The notes beneath the pieces were generated by a model. That model saw only the letters and a list, made by a program, of their open reading frames with translations, searched no databases and was not told the DNA's origin. Of a stretch of 64,000 nucleotides of DNA, positions 36,901-49,300 are shown one piece after another (within the stretch, counting starts at the first letter, position 1; each line of letters begins with the position of its first letter). The stretch lies in contig CAJNAR010000163.1 of assembly GCA_905220665.1 (NCBI GenBank), positions 372,001 to 436,000 on the forward strand. The letters run 5' to 3'. The DNA is from Albugo candida. Lineage: Eukaryota > Oomycota > Peronosporomycetes > Albuginales > Albuginaceae. A program made the translations under genes and the position numbers.

Positions 36901-37194
36901 GACAAATTCGTAAGAGCTGTCCACTAATTACAAGGCATTCGTTTCACTCTGTACGTGCTTGCTTTTAGATGAGACTCTATTGACGTAACATCTGTGGGGA
37001 AATGGGCGCGATATGAAAAGGCTCCGCATTTCTTATCTCCATTTCCACTATACGTGAAAAATGCGCGAAACGTTACCAATAAGGAAGTGTATGCGCAATT
37101 AATCGAATACTTGTACCATTAGCGCTGCGTCAGATCCCTTGATAACTAGTATAACCGGTATCTGACCACTGAAGAACTCCTCGCCACAACAATC
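33991..37194. other. Gene-poor stretch, boundary to gene-dense part
   Basis: No gene is recognised over 3.2 kb. The longest frame is a minus-strand 120-codon ORF at 34536-34174. It contains ALVIAIEKLISSLFGIYW and might be a relic of a real gene, but I see no domain. After this stretch the gene density rises sharply. Confidence 0.4.
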
Positions 37195-37911
37195 ATGGCA
37201 ATCAGTCTTTCGACTCTGTCAACTCGTGCACGGATGATTTCGGCATATAAACTTCCGCTACATAGAATAAGCTTCTCATCATTACCAGCATCACCGCCAA
37301 ATAAACCAAGTTGGACCAGTGTCTTTGATAAGCTTGCGAATACTTTTTTCTTGGGTGACGTGGCACGCGCGACGTGGCTCGCATGGGAAGTTCATTTAGA
37401 GAAAAAAGTGACAGTAAATTATCCATTTGAAAAAAATTATCTAAGTCCACGTTTTCGTGGGGAGCATGCGCTACGCCGGTATCCAAGCGGAGAAGAACGG
37501 TACATCTCAAACTGTATCGCGTCAACGAACCAATGACAACGGCTGTATTTGTAGTTGTATTGCGTGCAAATTATGTGAAGCAATTTGTCCTGCTCAAGCC
37601 ATCACAATTGAGGCTGTAAGATGTCTCAACGTTTGCTGTCTATTCGCTAAATTGCAGTGTCGGCGTAGGAAGCTCGGGCTGATGGAAGCCGACGAACGAC
37701 TCGATACGATATCGATATGACCAAGTGCATTTACTGTGGATTTTGTCAGGAAGCGTGTCCTGTGGACGCGATCGTCGAAGGACCAAATTTTGAATTTGCC
37801 ACTGAGACGCATGAAGAACTACTGTATGATAAAGCAAAATTACTTGCAAATGGCGACAAATGGGAGTATGAAATCGCACAAAATTTAGCGACTGAGCAGT
37901 TATATCGATAG
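37195..37911 (+). CDS. NDUFS8: NADH:ubiquinone oxidoreductase Fe-S subunit 8 (TYKY)
   Basis: This is a peripheral-arm subunit of mitochondrial complex I that carries electrons through clusters N6a and N6b. Three exons (37195-37499, 37555-37615, 37669-37911) with introns of 55 and 53 nt give 202 residues, the usual size. The first about 35 residues are basic and Ser-rich ([19 protein letters not shown]), fitting a mitochondrial presequence. Cluster ligands are Cys103, 106, 109 and 113 ([12 protein letters not shown]) and Cys142, 145, 148 and 152 ([12 protein letters not shown]), all intact. [15 protein letters not shown] and VEGPNFEF are hallmark segments. It is tail-to-tail with the next gene, 71 bp away. 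Confidence 0.97.
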
Positions 37912-37982
37912 GAAGTGAGCTGCAAATGTAAAAAGTGCGAATGCAAATGAATGCTATTGCTGAGTTGTGTCTCTTTGCATCA

Positions 37983-38387
37983 TTACAGATTTTCGGGTGC
38001 TGCGATTGTAAATTTGATATTCACGTTTGTCTTGCCGACATATCGATATGGGTCCTTGCTATCATCACAAGTGCCTGTACTAGTGTCATAGATAATTGTT
38101 GTGCCTGTAGTCTCTTCGACCACCCCATGAAGCAGAAATTCACCGATACGAAGTCTAGGCGCAAGCGTATCGATACCCTCCAAAGTACATGTTTCATGCT
38201 GATCTAAAATAGAATGGTCTTTGAGGTCGACTAGATCCAGCACAAGTAGAAGATCTTCCTCTTCATCCTCAATAGGGATACCATTGCTTCCAACCGCATC
38301 TATTTCACAAGCCTCGACATTAGTCTCGTTTTTTCGCGCTACTTCGCTTTCTGCTTTCTCTGTGGATGCCAAAGGTGTTGTCATCAT
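37983..38387 (-). CDS. GTF3C6: TFIIIC subunit 6-like protein
   Basis: A single-exon 134-residue protein that matches the conserved core of general transcription factor 3C polypeptide 6, a subunit of the factor that recruits RNA polymerase III to tRNA genes. Visible are an acidic EDEEEDLLLVLDL strand, LEGIDTLAPRLRIGE and GVVEETTGTTIIYD, the typical family pattern of a short beta-rich domain. The N-terminal 35 residues are polar and probably disordered. Two tandem ATGs (38387 and 38384) give the start. It shares the 609-bp upstream region with the divergent CFAP61-type gene, a possible bidirectional promoter. Confidence 0.75.
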   Translation of the reverse strand: MMTTPLASTEKAESEVARKNETNVEACEIDAVGSNGIPIEDEEEDLLLVLDLVDLKDHSILDQHETCTLEGIDTLAPRLRIGEFLLHGVVEETTGTTIIYDTSTGTCDDSKDPYRYVGKTNVNIKFTIAAPENL

Positions 38388-38996
38388 TTATATGACTGAA
38401 TACATTGCTCAAGTGACAGTAATATCGATTTATACAGTACAGAATATATTAATGTACTTCGACAGAATGATTTTGAGATCCACCCGATCTTAGAGCAGGG
38501 CTCTCGACGAGATTCGGCAGAAACCTAGAATGATACCCGTTTTACCGGCTGAAGCGAAATTAAGCAGCTGCATAACCGATCAGTACATCCATTACAAATG
38601 TCCAATTTCTTGACCGCTGTATGCAATAAGAACTCATAACGACTCACTGCTTGCGAACGTTGAGACGTATCACTCCCAATACGAACAACCCAAGGATGCA
38701 TTTACAAGCTCCTCCCTGTTGCCACGTTTCATGAACATGAGCCATGAGAGCGATAGTGTCTCAGAAATTTTGCTTTTTAAAGCTTTCCGCTCTAATTCAC
38801 GAGGTGTCCTATTCATTCAATTATCCGCTCCATTTCCTATCGACTCCAAAAAATCCCTACTTGGCGAACGCGTTTGGTTAACGGTAATTACTTGGTAATG
38901 AATTGTAGCGTCTACGATCATTTCCACCACTTCTGCGAGTCGCATTGTTATTTATATCTATTATGGTCCTTACACGTGCGACTTTATATCAGAGAA
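38388..38996. promoter_or_regulatory. Shared upstream region of two divergent genes
   Basis: A 609-bp non-coding stretch separates the start codons of the TFIIIC6-like gene (minus) and the CFAP61-type gene (plus). It presumably holds both promoters. No specific motif is claimed. The open frame that extends upstream of 38997 (from 38874) is hydrophobic and not conserved with CFAP61. Confidence 0.45.
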
Positions 38997-41900
38997 ATGG
39001 AACAGCCTTTCACCGTTCGACGAAGTACACAAGCGGATCAATTGGGAATTGCTGAGCTGGAAATTCCTGAAGCCTCTGTACGATCGAAGTTATTCGGCAA
39101 AGTTTCAACTGGTGCTCTGATAGAAACTTGCTCCCTCGCACTTACTGCAACAGATGTGCACAATCCCGATCGATTGTTGGGCTTTGTTGTATTCAATGAC
39201 ACTCCACTCGGTAAGCAGCACGAATGCACCTCTCCTTTTGCGAGATACTTGAATCACTATCGACAATTGCCGCCGGTACGAGGAATTCTCGTTGAACAAG
39301 TCACTGATCTCTGATCGATTGCCACAGGTCGTTTCCACGCTTTTCTTGACCTATTTTGCACGCAAAAAGTGTTCTTCCACGCAGAAATTTCCCATCCTCA
39401 GACACTTTCTAAGTGTTGCATTCCAAACCCTTCCAACCATCCTGCGGATATATTTCATGCTACCTTCCGTTCAGAATCTTGAGTCCCAGGAACCTATGCT
39501 TGCTTCGGTATTCGCTCGTTGTCAAACAAACGAGTCAATAGATGCTCCAACCGATTTTGATTTGTTTGAGGTTGCTCGAGATTCCATATTACCGTCGATT
39601 CGAGTCCGACAAGCCAACGTTGAAGATTGCGATGACCTGGAAGCTGTATTTCGTACCCAAAATGAAAAGCTTTTGCTCCAATTTGGCGATTATTACTTGG
39701 CATCTTTGATATCAAATCAAAATGATCATGAAGTGTGTTTTGTAGCTGAAGCTACTGACACAAATCGAGCGGTAGGATTGCTTTCATTGACTTCGAATGT
39801 CGCTATAGAGGACTTGATCGAGTCATTTGACTTGACATCGTATCAGAAGAGTGTTGAGGAAGATGCATTCGGTATCTTACCACTGAAAATTATATTCTTT
39901 GGGCCGTCAGGCACTGGAAAATCGACTCAATGTAAACACCTGATAGAAGCATTTGATCTGGTCTATCTTTCCATCGACGACATGCTTCGCGCAGTCATAC
40001 AGAGAAAGAGTGATTTGGGTGACCAAGCTCTAGCTAACATGGACTCTGGTCATCCTATTCCTGATACGCTTATGATCCAGCTTCTTTTGGAGCGTATGCA
40101 ACAACGAGATTGTCAGGCACAAGGATGGCTTTTGGACGGGTATCCACTCACATTCCTACAGGCCGAATCGATGTTGATCCACGGAATCTTTCCCGACTTG
40201 ATTGTACACATAGATGGTACAAATGAGCAAGTGAATGAAATTAGTGCTGAAAGTCCCTTGGAACCAGTGATCGATGTGATGGGTCATTTAGAATCAAATC
40301 TGCCAGTATCTGATCCACTCGTATTGAGCCATGTCATCAAGCAACCTGATGATCAAGAAGACATAGTTCAAGCTCGAACGACACAAATGAGACAAATAAT
40401 CGAGTGTTTCACTGAATCTGGTACGAACGTGCTGTCGTCTGATGCCTTTAAGGCGCTTCGAGGACCTCCAGCAAAATATTTCAGAGCTACTGGCAATGAC
40501 AACGAGGTACACATGGCAGAAAGTATCGCTGAAATTGTCGATTCTGTGAAACAAAGCCAGCAATATCTCAATTGTGTCAACAAAAAGCTATTTCCTCCTC
40601 CGAGAATTATCATCATGGGCGCTCCAGCCAGCGGAAAAGGCACTCAGTGTCACTTATTGGTCGAACATTTTCAAGTTATTCACCTTTCAACAGGAGATAT
40701 ATTACGTGCCAGTATCCTGTCCAATGAGTCGTTGGGCTTGCAAGCCAAAGCGTACATGGATGCCGGAAGTTTAGTTCCAGATTCTCTCATTATCGACGTG
40801 ATTTTGGAGAGGGTACGACAGTCAGATTGCATGACACGAGGATGGCTTCTCGATGGGTTTCCTCGCACAGAAGAGCAGGCTAAAGCGATGATTACGAGAA
40901 ATATTATCCCAAATTATATATTCGTGCTTCAAGTGCCAGACGATCAAGTTGTGCGCCGAATTGCCGGTCGACGAGTCGATCCCGTGACAGGTCGAACGTA
41001 TCACGTCGATTTTGATCCACCTGCAGATAAAACAGTTGCAGCACGTGTCATTCAACGAAGTGATGATACGGAGACCACAATTCGCTATCGCCTGGAAACG
41101 TATCATCAGCATGTTGAGGCGGTTTTAAGAGTCTTTCAAAACTTGGAAAATGACTCGTTGATGATTGTCACGGCCGATGGGATGCTTCCAGCCCGCGAAG
41201 TCGAGCAAACTTTCATTACTTCTATGTATAGCCAAATGAATTTTTTCCTGGAGGATGTAAAGACAAATTGGAGCGATCAAGCGCTAAACCCATTGCTTAA
41301 GTTTCATTCCAGCTTTTTTGCTATATCAATGCTCTGTATCGACTCAAAGTATGACACTTGCTGTCTTCAGCTCCTACAGCGTGGTTTTGAGGCCTTCCCG
41401 TGCAAGAATTTCGCACTGTTGACGCTACCATCAACATGCCCAGAGCCGAGCGTTTTGAGCATGTTCACAATCGTTCCGGCAAAGTCATTATCATCTTCAA
41501 GTATCTTGTATCTTATGTCTCGGGGAGTGCTGTCTTATTTTATGTCATTTCGCAGCCCAGATACCCCTTACACGGCGATTTCGCTGGAGCGTTATAGTAC
41601 GACCGATCTTGATACTTTGATCGATAGAAACAATGTTTCAAGTTCTGCTTTATTGGCGCCATTCGTGCAAAGTTTGGATCCTTTTGCTCGAGCATATATT
41701 TTTGACGAGTTTTTGGCGATCAAAGAAGACGTGGATGTCGTCATAAGTGACGGTCCGAGTCATCTTCTTTTCCTCATTGTTGAAACAACAAGCGATCAAT
41801 CCACTTGTATTGGTTATTTGTCATTGACTCGGCGAGGTTTGTCGGATCGATTCAATGCCTCCGAGTTGAAAGAGCACTTTGTTCTTGATCCAACTCTCCT

Positions 41901-44019
41901 CGTTACGAGGTATTATCGAATCGCTTCTATGGATCAGCTTGTTCTGAGTCAATTTGTACTAAAGCCAATGTATGCAAAATGCGCCGGATTTATCATGCAG
42001 GAAGCCATGCGAATATGCCGCAAAACGTGTTTCTTTTATCCAGTCTGTGGTCACGACGCACTCAAATCAAAGCTCATGAACGGTTCCCGTGACATCCTTT
42101 TCCAGCAATTCCCATTTCCGAGCCCACGACGTCGAATACAGTCGCCAGAAGAGCTAAACGATAACCGGATGGATAAAGGAATGGACATATTTGGTTTGAT
42201 TGTAATGACAAAACGACTCTTTTCCGAGCGTAAAGTCATCGTCAACCACCGAATAGTGATTGTTGGTGTATCAGATACTTCCATCGCGATGTTGGAGAAG
42301 TTGGTGACAATTCCCTATCTCTATTTTACAAACATAACACTTGTGTCGCCAAATGGGCTGGAAGTCGCAGGACAGGGCATCTCCTCTGCTAATTTCGTTC
42401 GTAGAAGCCTATTCACTCGCTCGCAAGTAGCCCGGCTTTGCTTGGAAAGGTTTCTACGCGTGTCATCGAGTAAAGTTGTGCGGATTGACCGCGTTTCCAA
42501 AGCGGTTTTACTCTCGGATAGATCGATCATACCTTACGACTCGTTGATTCTCACGACAGGCTTACAGGACCAAACGTGCCATGCCTTGGGTTATTCGTCT
42601 TCTTTGGACGGAGAGCGTTATGTGGCGCCGAAAATTCCGTCCAAAGTGTATCCACTGAATGGTGTCTTATGTGCACAATCATTAGAAAGACTTTTGGCTC
42701 AAGACGTTGCGAGTCAGAAATTTGTTGTATTTGGAATGAGTTGGTTAGCCATAGAAGTGCTCCAAAAGCTGCTTGAGACTCATATTCCAGGATCTCATAT
42801 CATTCATGTGGCACCAAATCCACTGGCAAGCAAATTCGAAGACGCTAAAGTCCGAAGCGAATTAGAGAAGCATTTGAAAAAACAGCAAATTGCCACAATG
42901 TACAATAAGAGAATTGAGAAACTGATTCTAATGGACGATACGCAAAGTCTTCGTGGTGTTCAGTTAATTGACAGCGATGTATTCTGTGGTGACTCAGAGA
43001 CATCACCAAAGCCTATGAGTGAGATTTCGGTGAATGTTGAATGCGACGTGCTCATTTGCTGCCAGGACAGTGAAGTCGATGTCGATATATTTCGAGCTAT
43101 CCACGATTGCGGATTGGTGTACGACGGCCGTTTGGTTGTAAATAGCGATTTTTGCACCTCTGACAATAGTATTTTTGCTGCTGGTCCAATGGCTCGTTTT
43201 TCGAGACGTTTTACCGGTCTGAAATCAATGCAATATTACAATTCCAAAGAATGTGGCCAATTGATATCGAATGCTCTACGCGATCGACTCGATCCATTTG
43301 CAGTCAAAGCACCTCCACCAGAGTCTCTCACAACCAAATTGTGTCGAAATACTTTGAAAGAAGCAATTCAATTACCGCCTGTGATGCGAATGCCTGTGGT
43401 GAAAATAGCTCGTGTGTTAGGAAATCAATTACTTGTGGAGATAAGCGCACCCCAATTGATGAATGCGCTTCAGCTACAGTCATTTCCAACAGAGTATTGT
43501 TGTGACGAATCTGCCTCAGAAAAGCAGAGCCAATGTGTACGTTATGTGAATTTGATGACCGATTCTCTCGGTTTTGTACAGCGATTGTTATATTTGGGCA
43601 ATGACACAGCTTTGGAATGTCAGAATTTGGAGTGTTTTGTAGGCTTACACGAGTCGTATTTAAACAGTATGAAAGAATCGTATTTGAATGGATTCATTCG
43701 CGATTGGATTCAATTTTTACGTGAGAAATGGGCTGTTGCTTTATTATACGACCAATTCAATGATCTGCAGCAAGCACTACGCGCGCTACTGGCGAAAGAA
43801 GACACAATGCAGCCATTAATTCAAGGAATGCTTCAAGTTTATTATCAGACCAAAGATCTCACTGCAGTGGAAAAGGTAGTACAAGAATGCGTCGGAAGAG
43901 CGGGAAAGAACCTGCAGCCAAACATGAAGAAAATGCTGGAAGCTCGCGTGATGACATTCTTAAGCCAACATCGTGACATTTTGGACATGTACTTTGTTCC
44001 GAAAAGGAATGCGACCTAA
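38997..44019 (+). CDS. CFAP61: CFAP61 homologue with two built-in adenylate kinase domains
   Basis: CFAP61 is a flagellar protein of the calmodulin- and radial-spoke-associated complex at the base of spoke 3. Exons are 38997-39275 and 39328-44019, with a 52-nt intron (GTACGA...CACAG); the product is 1656 residues. Residues 1 to about 240 carry the CFAP61 N-terminal region (VRRSTQADQLGIAELE, ARYLNHY then TLFLTYF). An adenylate kinase domain follows with P-loop GPSGTGKST (285-293), then a second with GAPASGKGTQ (524-533) and lid GRRVDPVTGRTYH near 635. The first lacks a recognisable lid and is probably degenerate; the second looks active. The C-terminal part returns to CFAP61: a Rossmann-like HRIVIVGVSDTSIAMLEKL from about 1067, then LILTTGLQDQ and SIFAAGPMARF. 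Animal CFAP61 is about 1240 residues; the excess is the kinase insert. Confidence 0.9.
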
Positions 44020-44195
44020 CTTGCTAACAAACCACAGTTATGTTTCGCGTGGTATCATGCAACTCTGTGAAATGAGAGACTCTACCAAACGAAATTATTA
44101 CTAACGGGATCTTTGCGTCCAACAACAAAAAATCCGCAATTCACGGATATTACAAATTCAGGAGTCGTATTGTCCCAATTTGATAGATCCAAAGA

Positions 44196-45686
44196 ATGGA
44201 TACGCCTTTTGAAATGACAATATGCTGCATGGGCGCTGGGTACGTCGGTGGTCCAACTATGGCAGTGATCGCTAGCCAGTGTCCGAATGTCAAAGTTGTT
44301 GTTGTCGATGTCTCTACTTTGCAGATCGATAAATGGAACAGCAAAGATCTTCCGATATTTGAGCCGGGTCTCGACGAACTCGTAAAGTCGCGTCGCGGGA
44401 AAAATCTTTTCTTTTCGACGGAAATTGGCAAATATATCAATGAAGCGGAATTAATATTTGTGTGCGTCAACACTCCTACAAAACAAAGTGGAATTGGTGC
44501 CGGCGCAGCTGCTGATACGAAAAACTGCGAAGCTTGTGCTCGAATGATTTCCAAGGAAGCCAAATCCAATAAGATTGTCATTGAGAAATCAACAGTTCCT
44601 GTGAGAACGGCAGAGAGCATTCGCGCAGTATTGGATGCCAATGAATCGGGTTTGCATTTTGAAGTTTTGAGTAATCCAGAGTTTCTAGCGGAAGGCACAG
44701 CGATTCAAGATCTACAAAAGCCCAGCCGAATATTAATTGGTGGTTCCGAGACAGAATCAGGTATCAAAGCGGTCGAAAGGCTCGTCTGGATCTACGAGCA
44801 CTGGGTTCCACGAGGTAAGCATTACCTTCATACAGTCGATGAAATAGAGTGATTTCATCAATGGATTCTAGATCAGATCATCACTACCAATGTCTGGTCG
44901 TCCGAATTGAGTAAACTAGTTGCAAACGCATTCTTGGCCCAACGCATTTCCAGCATCAATTCCATCTCTGCCGTCTGTGAAGCCACCGGTGCGGATGTCT
45001 ACGAAGTCGCAAAAGCTGTTGGAACGGATGAACGCATCGGTTCCAAATTTCTTAATTGCTCTGTCGGTTTTGGTGGGTCCTGTTTTCAGAAAGATATCTT
45101 AAACCTGGCGTATCTGGCGCAATCCTTCAATCTACCAGAAGTAGCGGAGTACTGGCGCGCGGTGGTGACTATGAACGAATATCAAAAAAGTCGGTTTGCA
45201 TCCACAATGATTCATCGAATGTTCAACACCGTGACAAACAAGAAAATATGTGTTTTTGGTTTTGCGTTTAAAAGAGACACAGGCGATACGCGAGAGTCCC
45301 CCGCAGCGGCAATCATACGCTATTTATTGGAAGAACGCGCACAAGTGAGTGTATTCGATCCTCAAGTGAAACCCGAAGACCTCATGTCGGAACTCGCATA
45401 TCAAGGTGTGAGTGAACGCACCCATCCAGATTTCACAAAGTATTTGACGATCTCATCGGATCCTTATGAGGCTTCCAGCGGTGCTCATGCTATCGCCGCA
45501 TTGACTGAATGGGACATGTTTTCGACGCTAGATTATGGGAGAATATACGAAAGTATGATGAAGCCTGCTTTCTTCTTCGATGGACGCAACATACTCCCGC
45601 ATAAAGTGTTGCGAGATCTTGGTGCAAAAGTGTATGTCATTGGACGAGCACAAGCGATTAATCGTCGACTGTCTTTTTCAAAATAG
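44196..45686 (+). CDS. UGDH: UDP-glucose 6-dehydrogenase
   Basis: Oxidises UDP-glucose to UDP-glucuronate with two NAD+, supplying precursors for cell-wall and surface polysaccharides. Exons 44196-44814 and 44872-45686, with a 57-nt phase-1 intron (GTAAGC...TCTAG), give 477 residues, the eukaryotic size. Visible are the Rossmann segment [14 protein letters not shown] (about 14-27), [26 protein letters not shown] and the linker helix [13 protein letters not shown]. The catalytic Cys277 lies in [10 protein letters not shown], followed by the C-terminal [16 protein letters not shown]. Nothing is missing. It lies 176 bp downstream of the CFAP61-type gene on the same strand. Confidence 0.97.
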
Positions 45687-46307
45687 TAGCGCTTTGATGC
45701 GACGTAACACTGTAAATGGATGTAAAACGTATGTTCTTTCTGCGAATCTGTTTCCAACGTGTCAACAGATCTCAGTGATCCAATATGTCGGGTGACAGAT
45801 CTTTTCGGGGCGCGAATGCATGTGAATGGAACTCAATTATTATAGCAAATCAATAATTTTTCTGACAAATAAACCAATCACATACGCTTTGAATGAAAGT
45901 ATTTTTTGTGGTCTCAGCACACATTCGTCAACCGTCCGATCAGGTGCACTCTTTTCGTGTGCGCCCATTCTGTCGAATCACGTCTCTATATACGCGTACA
46001 CATAAAAGTCGACCAAATGGTTCCATCCTCTCGCTGCTGTATTTATTTACTAACAATGCGCTTTTCTTCACATTTGCTAAACTTTCCTACACCTTCCCCT
46101 CTATCATTTTCAATCAATCAAATATGATCTCTGCGAGCTTTCATTGTGTATGCAACCCAAAAAGTCGTTTGTTGCATTTGGGCGTTATTAAAGGCAAAAG
46201 AGTATCACTATAGAGAGCATCGTGTAGTGCACGTGCAGTGTCATCGTTGCATCGCCCTATTAATAGATACTTTATGTGTCAATAATTCAAATTGCAAGCT
46301 TTGCGTA
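45687..46307. other. Upstream region of the myotubularin gene
   Basis: A 621-bp non-coding stretch. It contains an AT-rich tatatacgcg segment near 45,990 and pyrimidine-rich runs. A short 5' exon of the myotubularin gene could lie here, because the open frame continues upstream of the chosen ATG and a TTTTTCAAG acceptor-like site sits at its start. Confidence 0.4.
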
Positions 46308-49300
46308 ATGATTTTTCAAGTAATTCGAGCCGAAAAGCTGGCCGCTGCGGATACATCCGGCAAAAGCGATCCTTTTGTCAAAGTCTTTTACGACACCAAA
46401 GAAATCGGTGTGACAGCGCGTGTAAAGCGAAATCTCGATCCGAAATGGGATCATACGTTTTCAATCGCTCTGCAGCCCGACGGACCGATGTATGTCGTGC
46501 TCCATGTCTTTGATCACGACGATATTGGCAGCAATGAGCTTCTGGGCATGTTACGTGTCCCGTTTCCAGCATGGACAGATGAAGACGATAAAAAGTTAGC
46601 CGCTGGAAGCTCTACAATTTCGAACGATAAGGATAACGACACTCACAAGCAAGACGGTACAAATCGACGCCTTTGCACGCTATCGCCATCGAATCGAGTG
46701 TTTCAGAATAAGCGAAAGAAATCAGACGCACATCGTCGAACTCATTCATTGACGAGTGGATTTACCAATTCAGAAGCTCATACGCCTAAAGCTCAATCAC
46801 AAGAGGAAGCACGAGAAGATATTACCAACGAGTACGAAAGCGATCCATCGAGCATCCGTCGTATTTATTCGCGTAGGAAGAAATTTGCAAATACGATTCA
46901 TTCCAAATCGTACGAAAATGAAGTTGTTTGCTCAAAGACGTATATCTGGTCTTCTGTGCTTCGAGGTTCGACTGCCAAAGGCCGAATTCTCTGCTCTATT
47001 CAGTTCGAATCGAAAGACTATATTTCTGTTGGCTCCCAACCGTACAAAACAGATATACAATCGATATTCATCCCCGAGAACCCAAGATTTCAACAAGTAT
47101 ATATGCATCTTCCAAGCCATTGGAATCCTGAAATTGAGCCTCAGAATGGTCGGAATGCATTGGAAGCCGCGTGTCCATTCGATTGCGTGTTCCCGTGGCA
47201 TGAAAAGATCTTGTACATGATTGAAGAGATATCGGTCACATTTCACATCAACGAGCTCAATCAAGGCGTCCTGGCGACTATGGTTCTGACAAACTATCGA
47301 ATTTGGTTTGTGCCGTACCAAAAGACCAAAGGACTGACGCATGAAGATGTCCACACCATTTCAGTCGGAAAAATTGCTAAAGCCACTTTGAGTATGAAGA
47401 AACGAAGTAATAATCATATTATCACAGAGCTTGTACTGGAAAACATGGACGCTGGTGAATATCGTATCACATTGTCACCACTCTTCCGATTTCGAGATTC
47501 CGTTCGTGATCATTCACGAGAAGCTGAGATCAAGCGTTCAAAGCATTTGCAACATATCGTCAATGAGATTGAATGGCTTCGTTTGGAGAATTCGTTCTTT
47601 GCTCCGTTCGATCTGACGCATAAATTTGTAGGAGAGAATGGTGGGAAGCTGATGGATGAGATTATGGAGAAGCTGGAAGGTCCGGGAAATCAATTCTCGC
47701 AGCAGAACCACCAGGAAGACGACTCTATGGAACAGTTGCTTGACACCAAATGGACGAAACATAAAACAACAACACGAAATTCATATCCGTTGAGCACTCG
47801 ACGACGAATTCGATACGATTTCGAGTCTGAATTCCAAAGACAAGGCGCTTTTGATCATCCGAGATGGCGCGTTTGTGCTCTGAATCGGTCTTATGGTCTC
47901 TGTCCATCGTATCCGAGTTTTCTTATGGTTCCATCGAGTCTCCAGGATGAGCAAATCAAGCAAGCCGCGATGTTTCGAAGTAAATTTCGGTTTCCGGCTC
48001 TTACGTGGCTTCATCGCCGTACAGGAGCTCCTCTCTGTCGGAGTTCACAGCCAAACACTGGCGTTCTTCGAAGTACCAATAGCTACGACAAAGAACTCAT
48101 TTGGGCAATTCGAGACGCCGCATTGCCGATAACAAAGTGCCAAAATGATACGAATGCCGTTCCAAAAAAGACATTCATACTTCAGATTGTGGATGCTCGT
48201 CCGGAAATCAATGCTAAAAGCAATGCTCTGACCGGCAAAGGATATGAATCCGTCAAGCAGTATGACCGTCAGGGAACTGCAACTGCTTGTATCACTTTCA
48301 TGGGCATTGATAACATTCACGTCGTACGAAACTCATTCACGCTCTTAGCACAAGCTCTTTACGACGTAGAAGATTCGAATTTCTTCAATGCGATCCAAAA
48401 GTCAAGATGGCTTGAACATGTTTGCAGTATTTTGCAAGGCGCCATCGAGGTCGCGACTCACTTGGAACGTGGAGAGCCCGTTCTCGTGCACTGTAGCGAT
48501 GGATGGGATCGTACAGCTCAACTCTGTTCGTTGGCTCAAGTGATGCTGGATCCATACTATCGTACGATGGAAGGATTCGCCATTTTGATTGAGAAAGATT
48601 GGTGTTCATTCGGTCACATGTTTCGTAAACGTTGTGGCCATCCGACTTCGGATCAGAGCTCGCCGATTTTCTTACAATTTTTGGATGCAATGTACCAATT
48701 GCTGGTCCAATTTCCAATCCATTTTCAATTCAATGAGCTATTCCTTTCAATGATTGCCGAAGCCGTGTACTCTTCGTGGTTCAACACCTTTCAGATGAAT
48801 TCCGAACGAGAGCGTCAAGTTGTCATCGGATTAGTACCGAGTTTGAGTGTTTGGGACATACTGCGAGCATCCACGGACAAGTATCGGAATCCTTTGTATC
48901 AAGAGCTTGCTTCGAGTCCATTACAGTCGTCTTCGCTCTCGACATCTTCGATCATATTTCCAGTGTGCAGAGTTCGATCGATGCAATTGTGGTGTTCGCA
49001 TTATCAAAAAGCCATTGGACATATGCGCGTGCAACAGCGGGAAATAGAGCTTCTCGCGTTATTACAACAACAAGACCAGCAATTATCGCTCATTTTTGAA
49101 GTGCTGACGCTGGAACAACGCATTAAGTTGCGGATGCATCAGCTACAATCGGATATCGCTAAAGCAAAAAGAAATCTTCCACAAGTTGTCATGCCGTCTC
49201 GATCGGATAGTCTCAAAACAATCGAAACGGAGCCCAAAGATGCCAAATTGCTTCGTGAAAGGTCCAATTTTGCAGCGTTAAAAGTCCATAAGGAGGCTCC

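Noticed and set aside
38874..38996. Longer N-terminus for the CFAP61 homologue
   Set aside because: The extra residues are hydrophobic and unlike CFAP61, which begins close to the conserved VRR segment. ATG 38997 fits better.
39276..39327. Frameshift between the two CFAP61 frames
   Set aside because: A 52-nt intron with GTACGA donor and CACAG acceptor joins the frames in phase 0 and gives the expected spacing to TLFLTYF.
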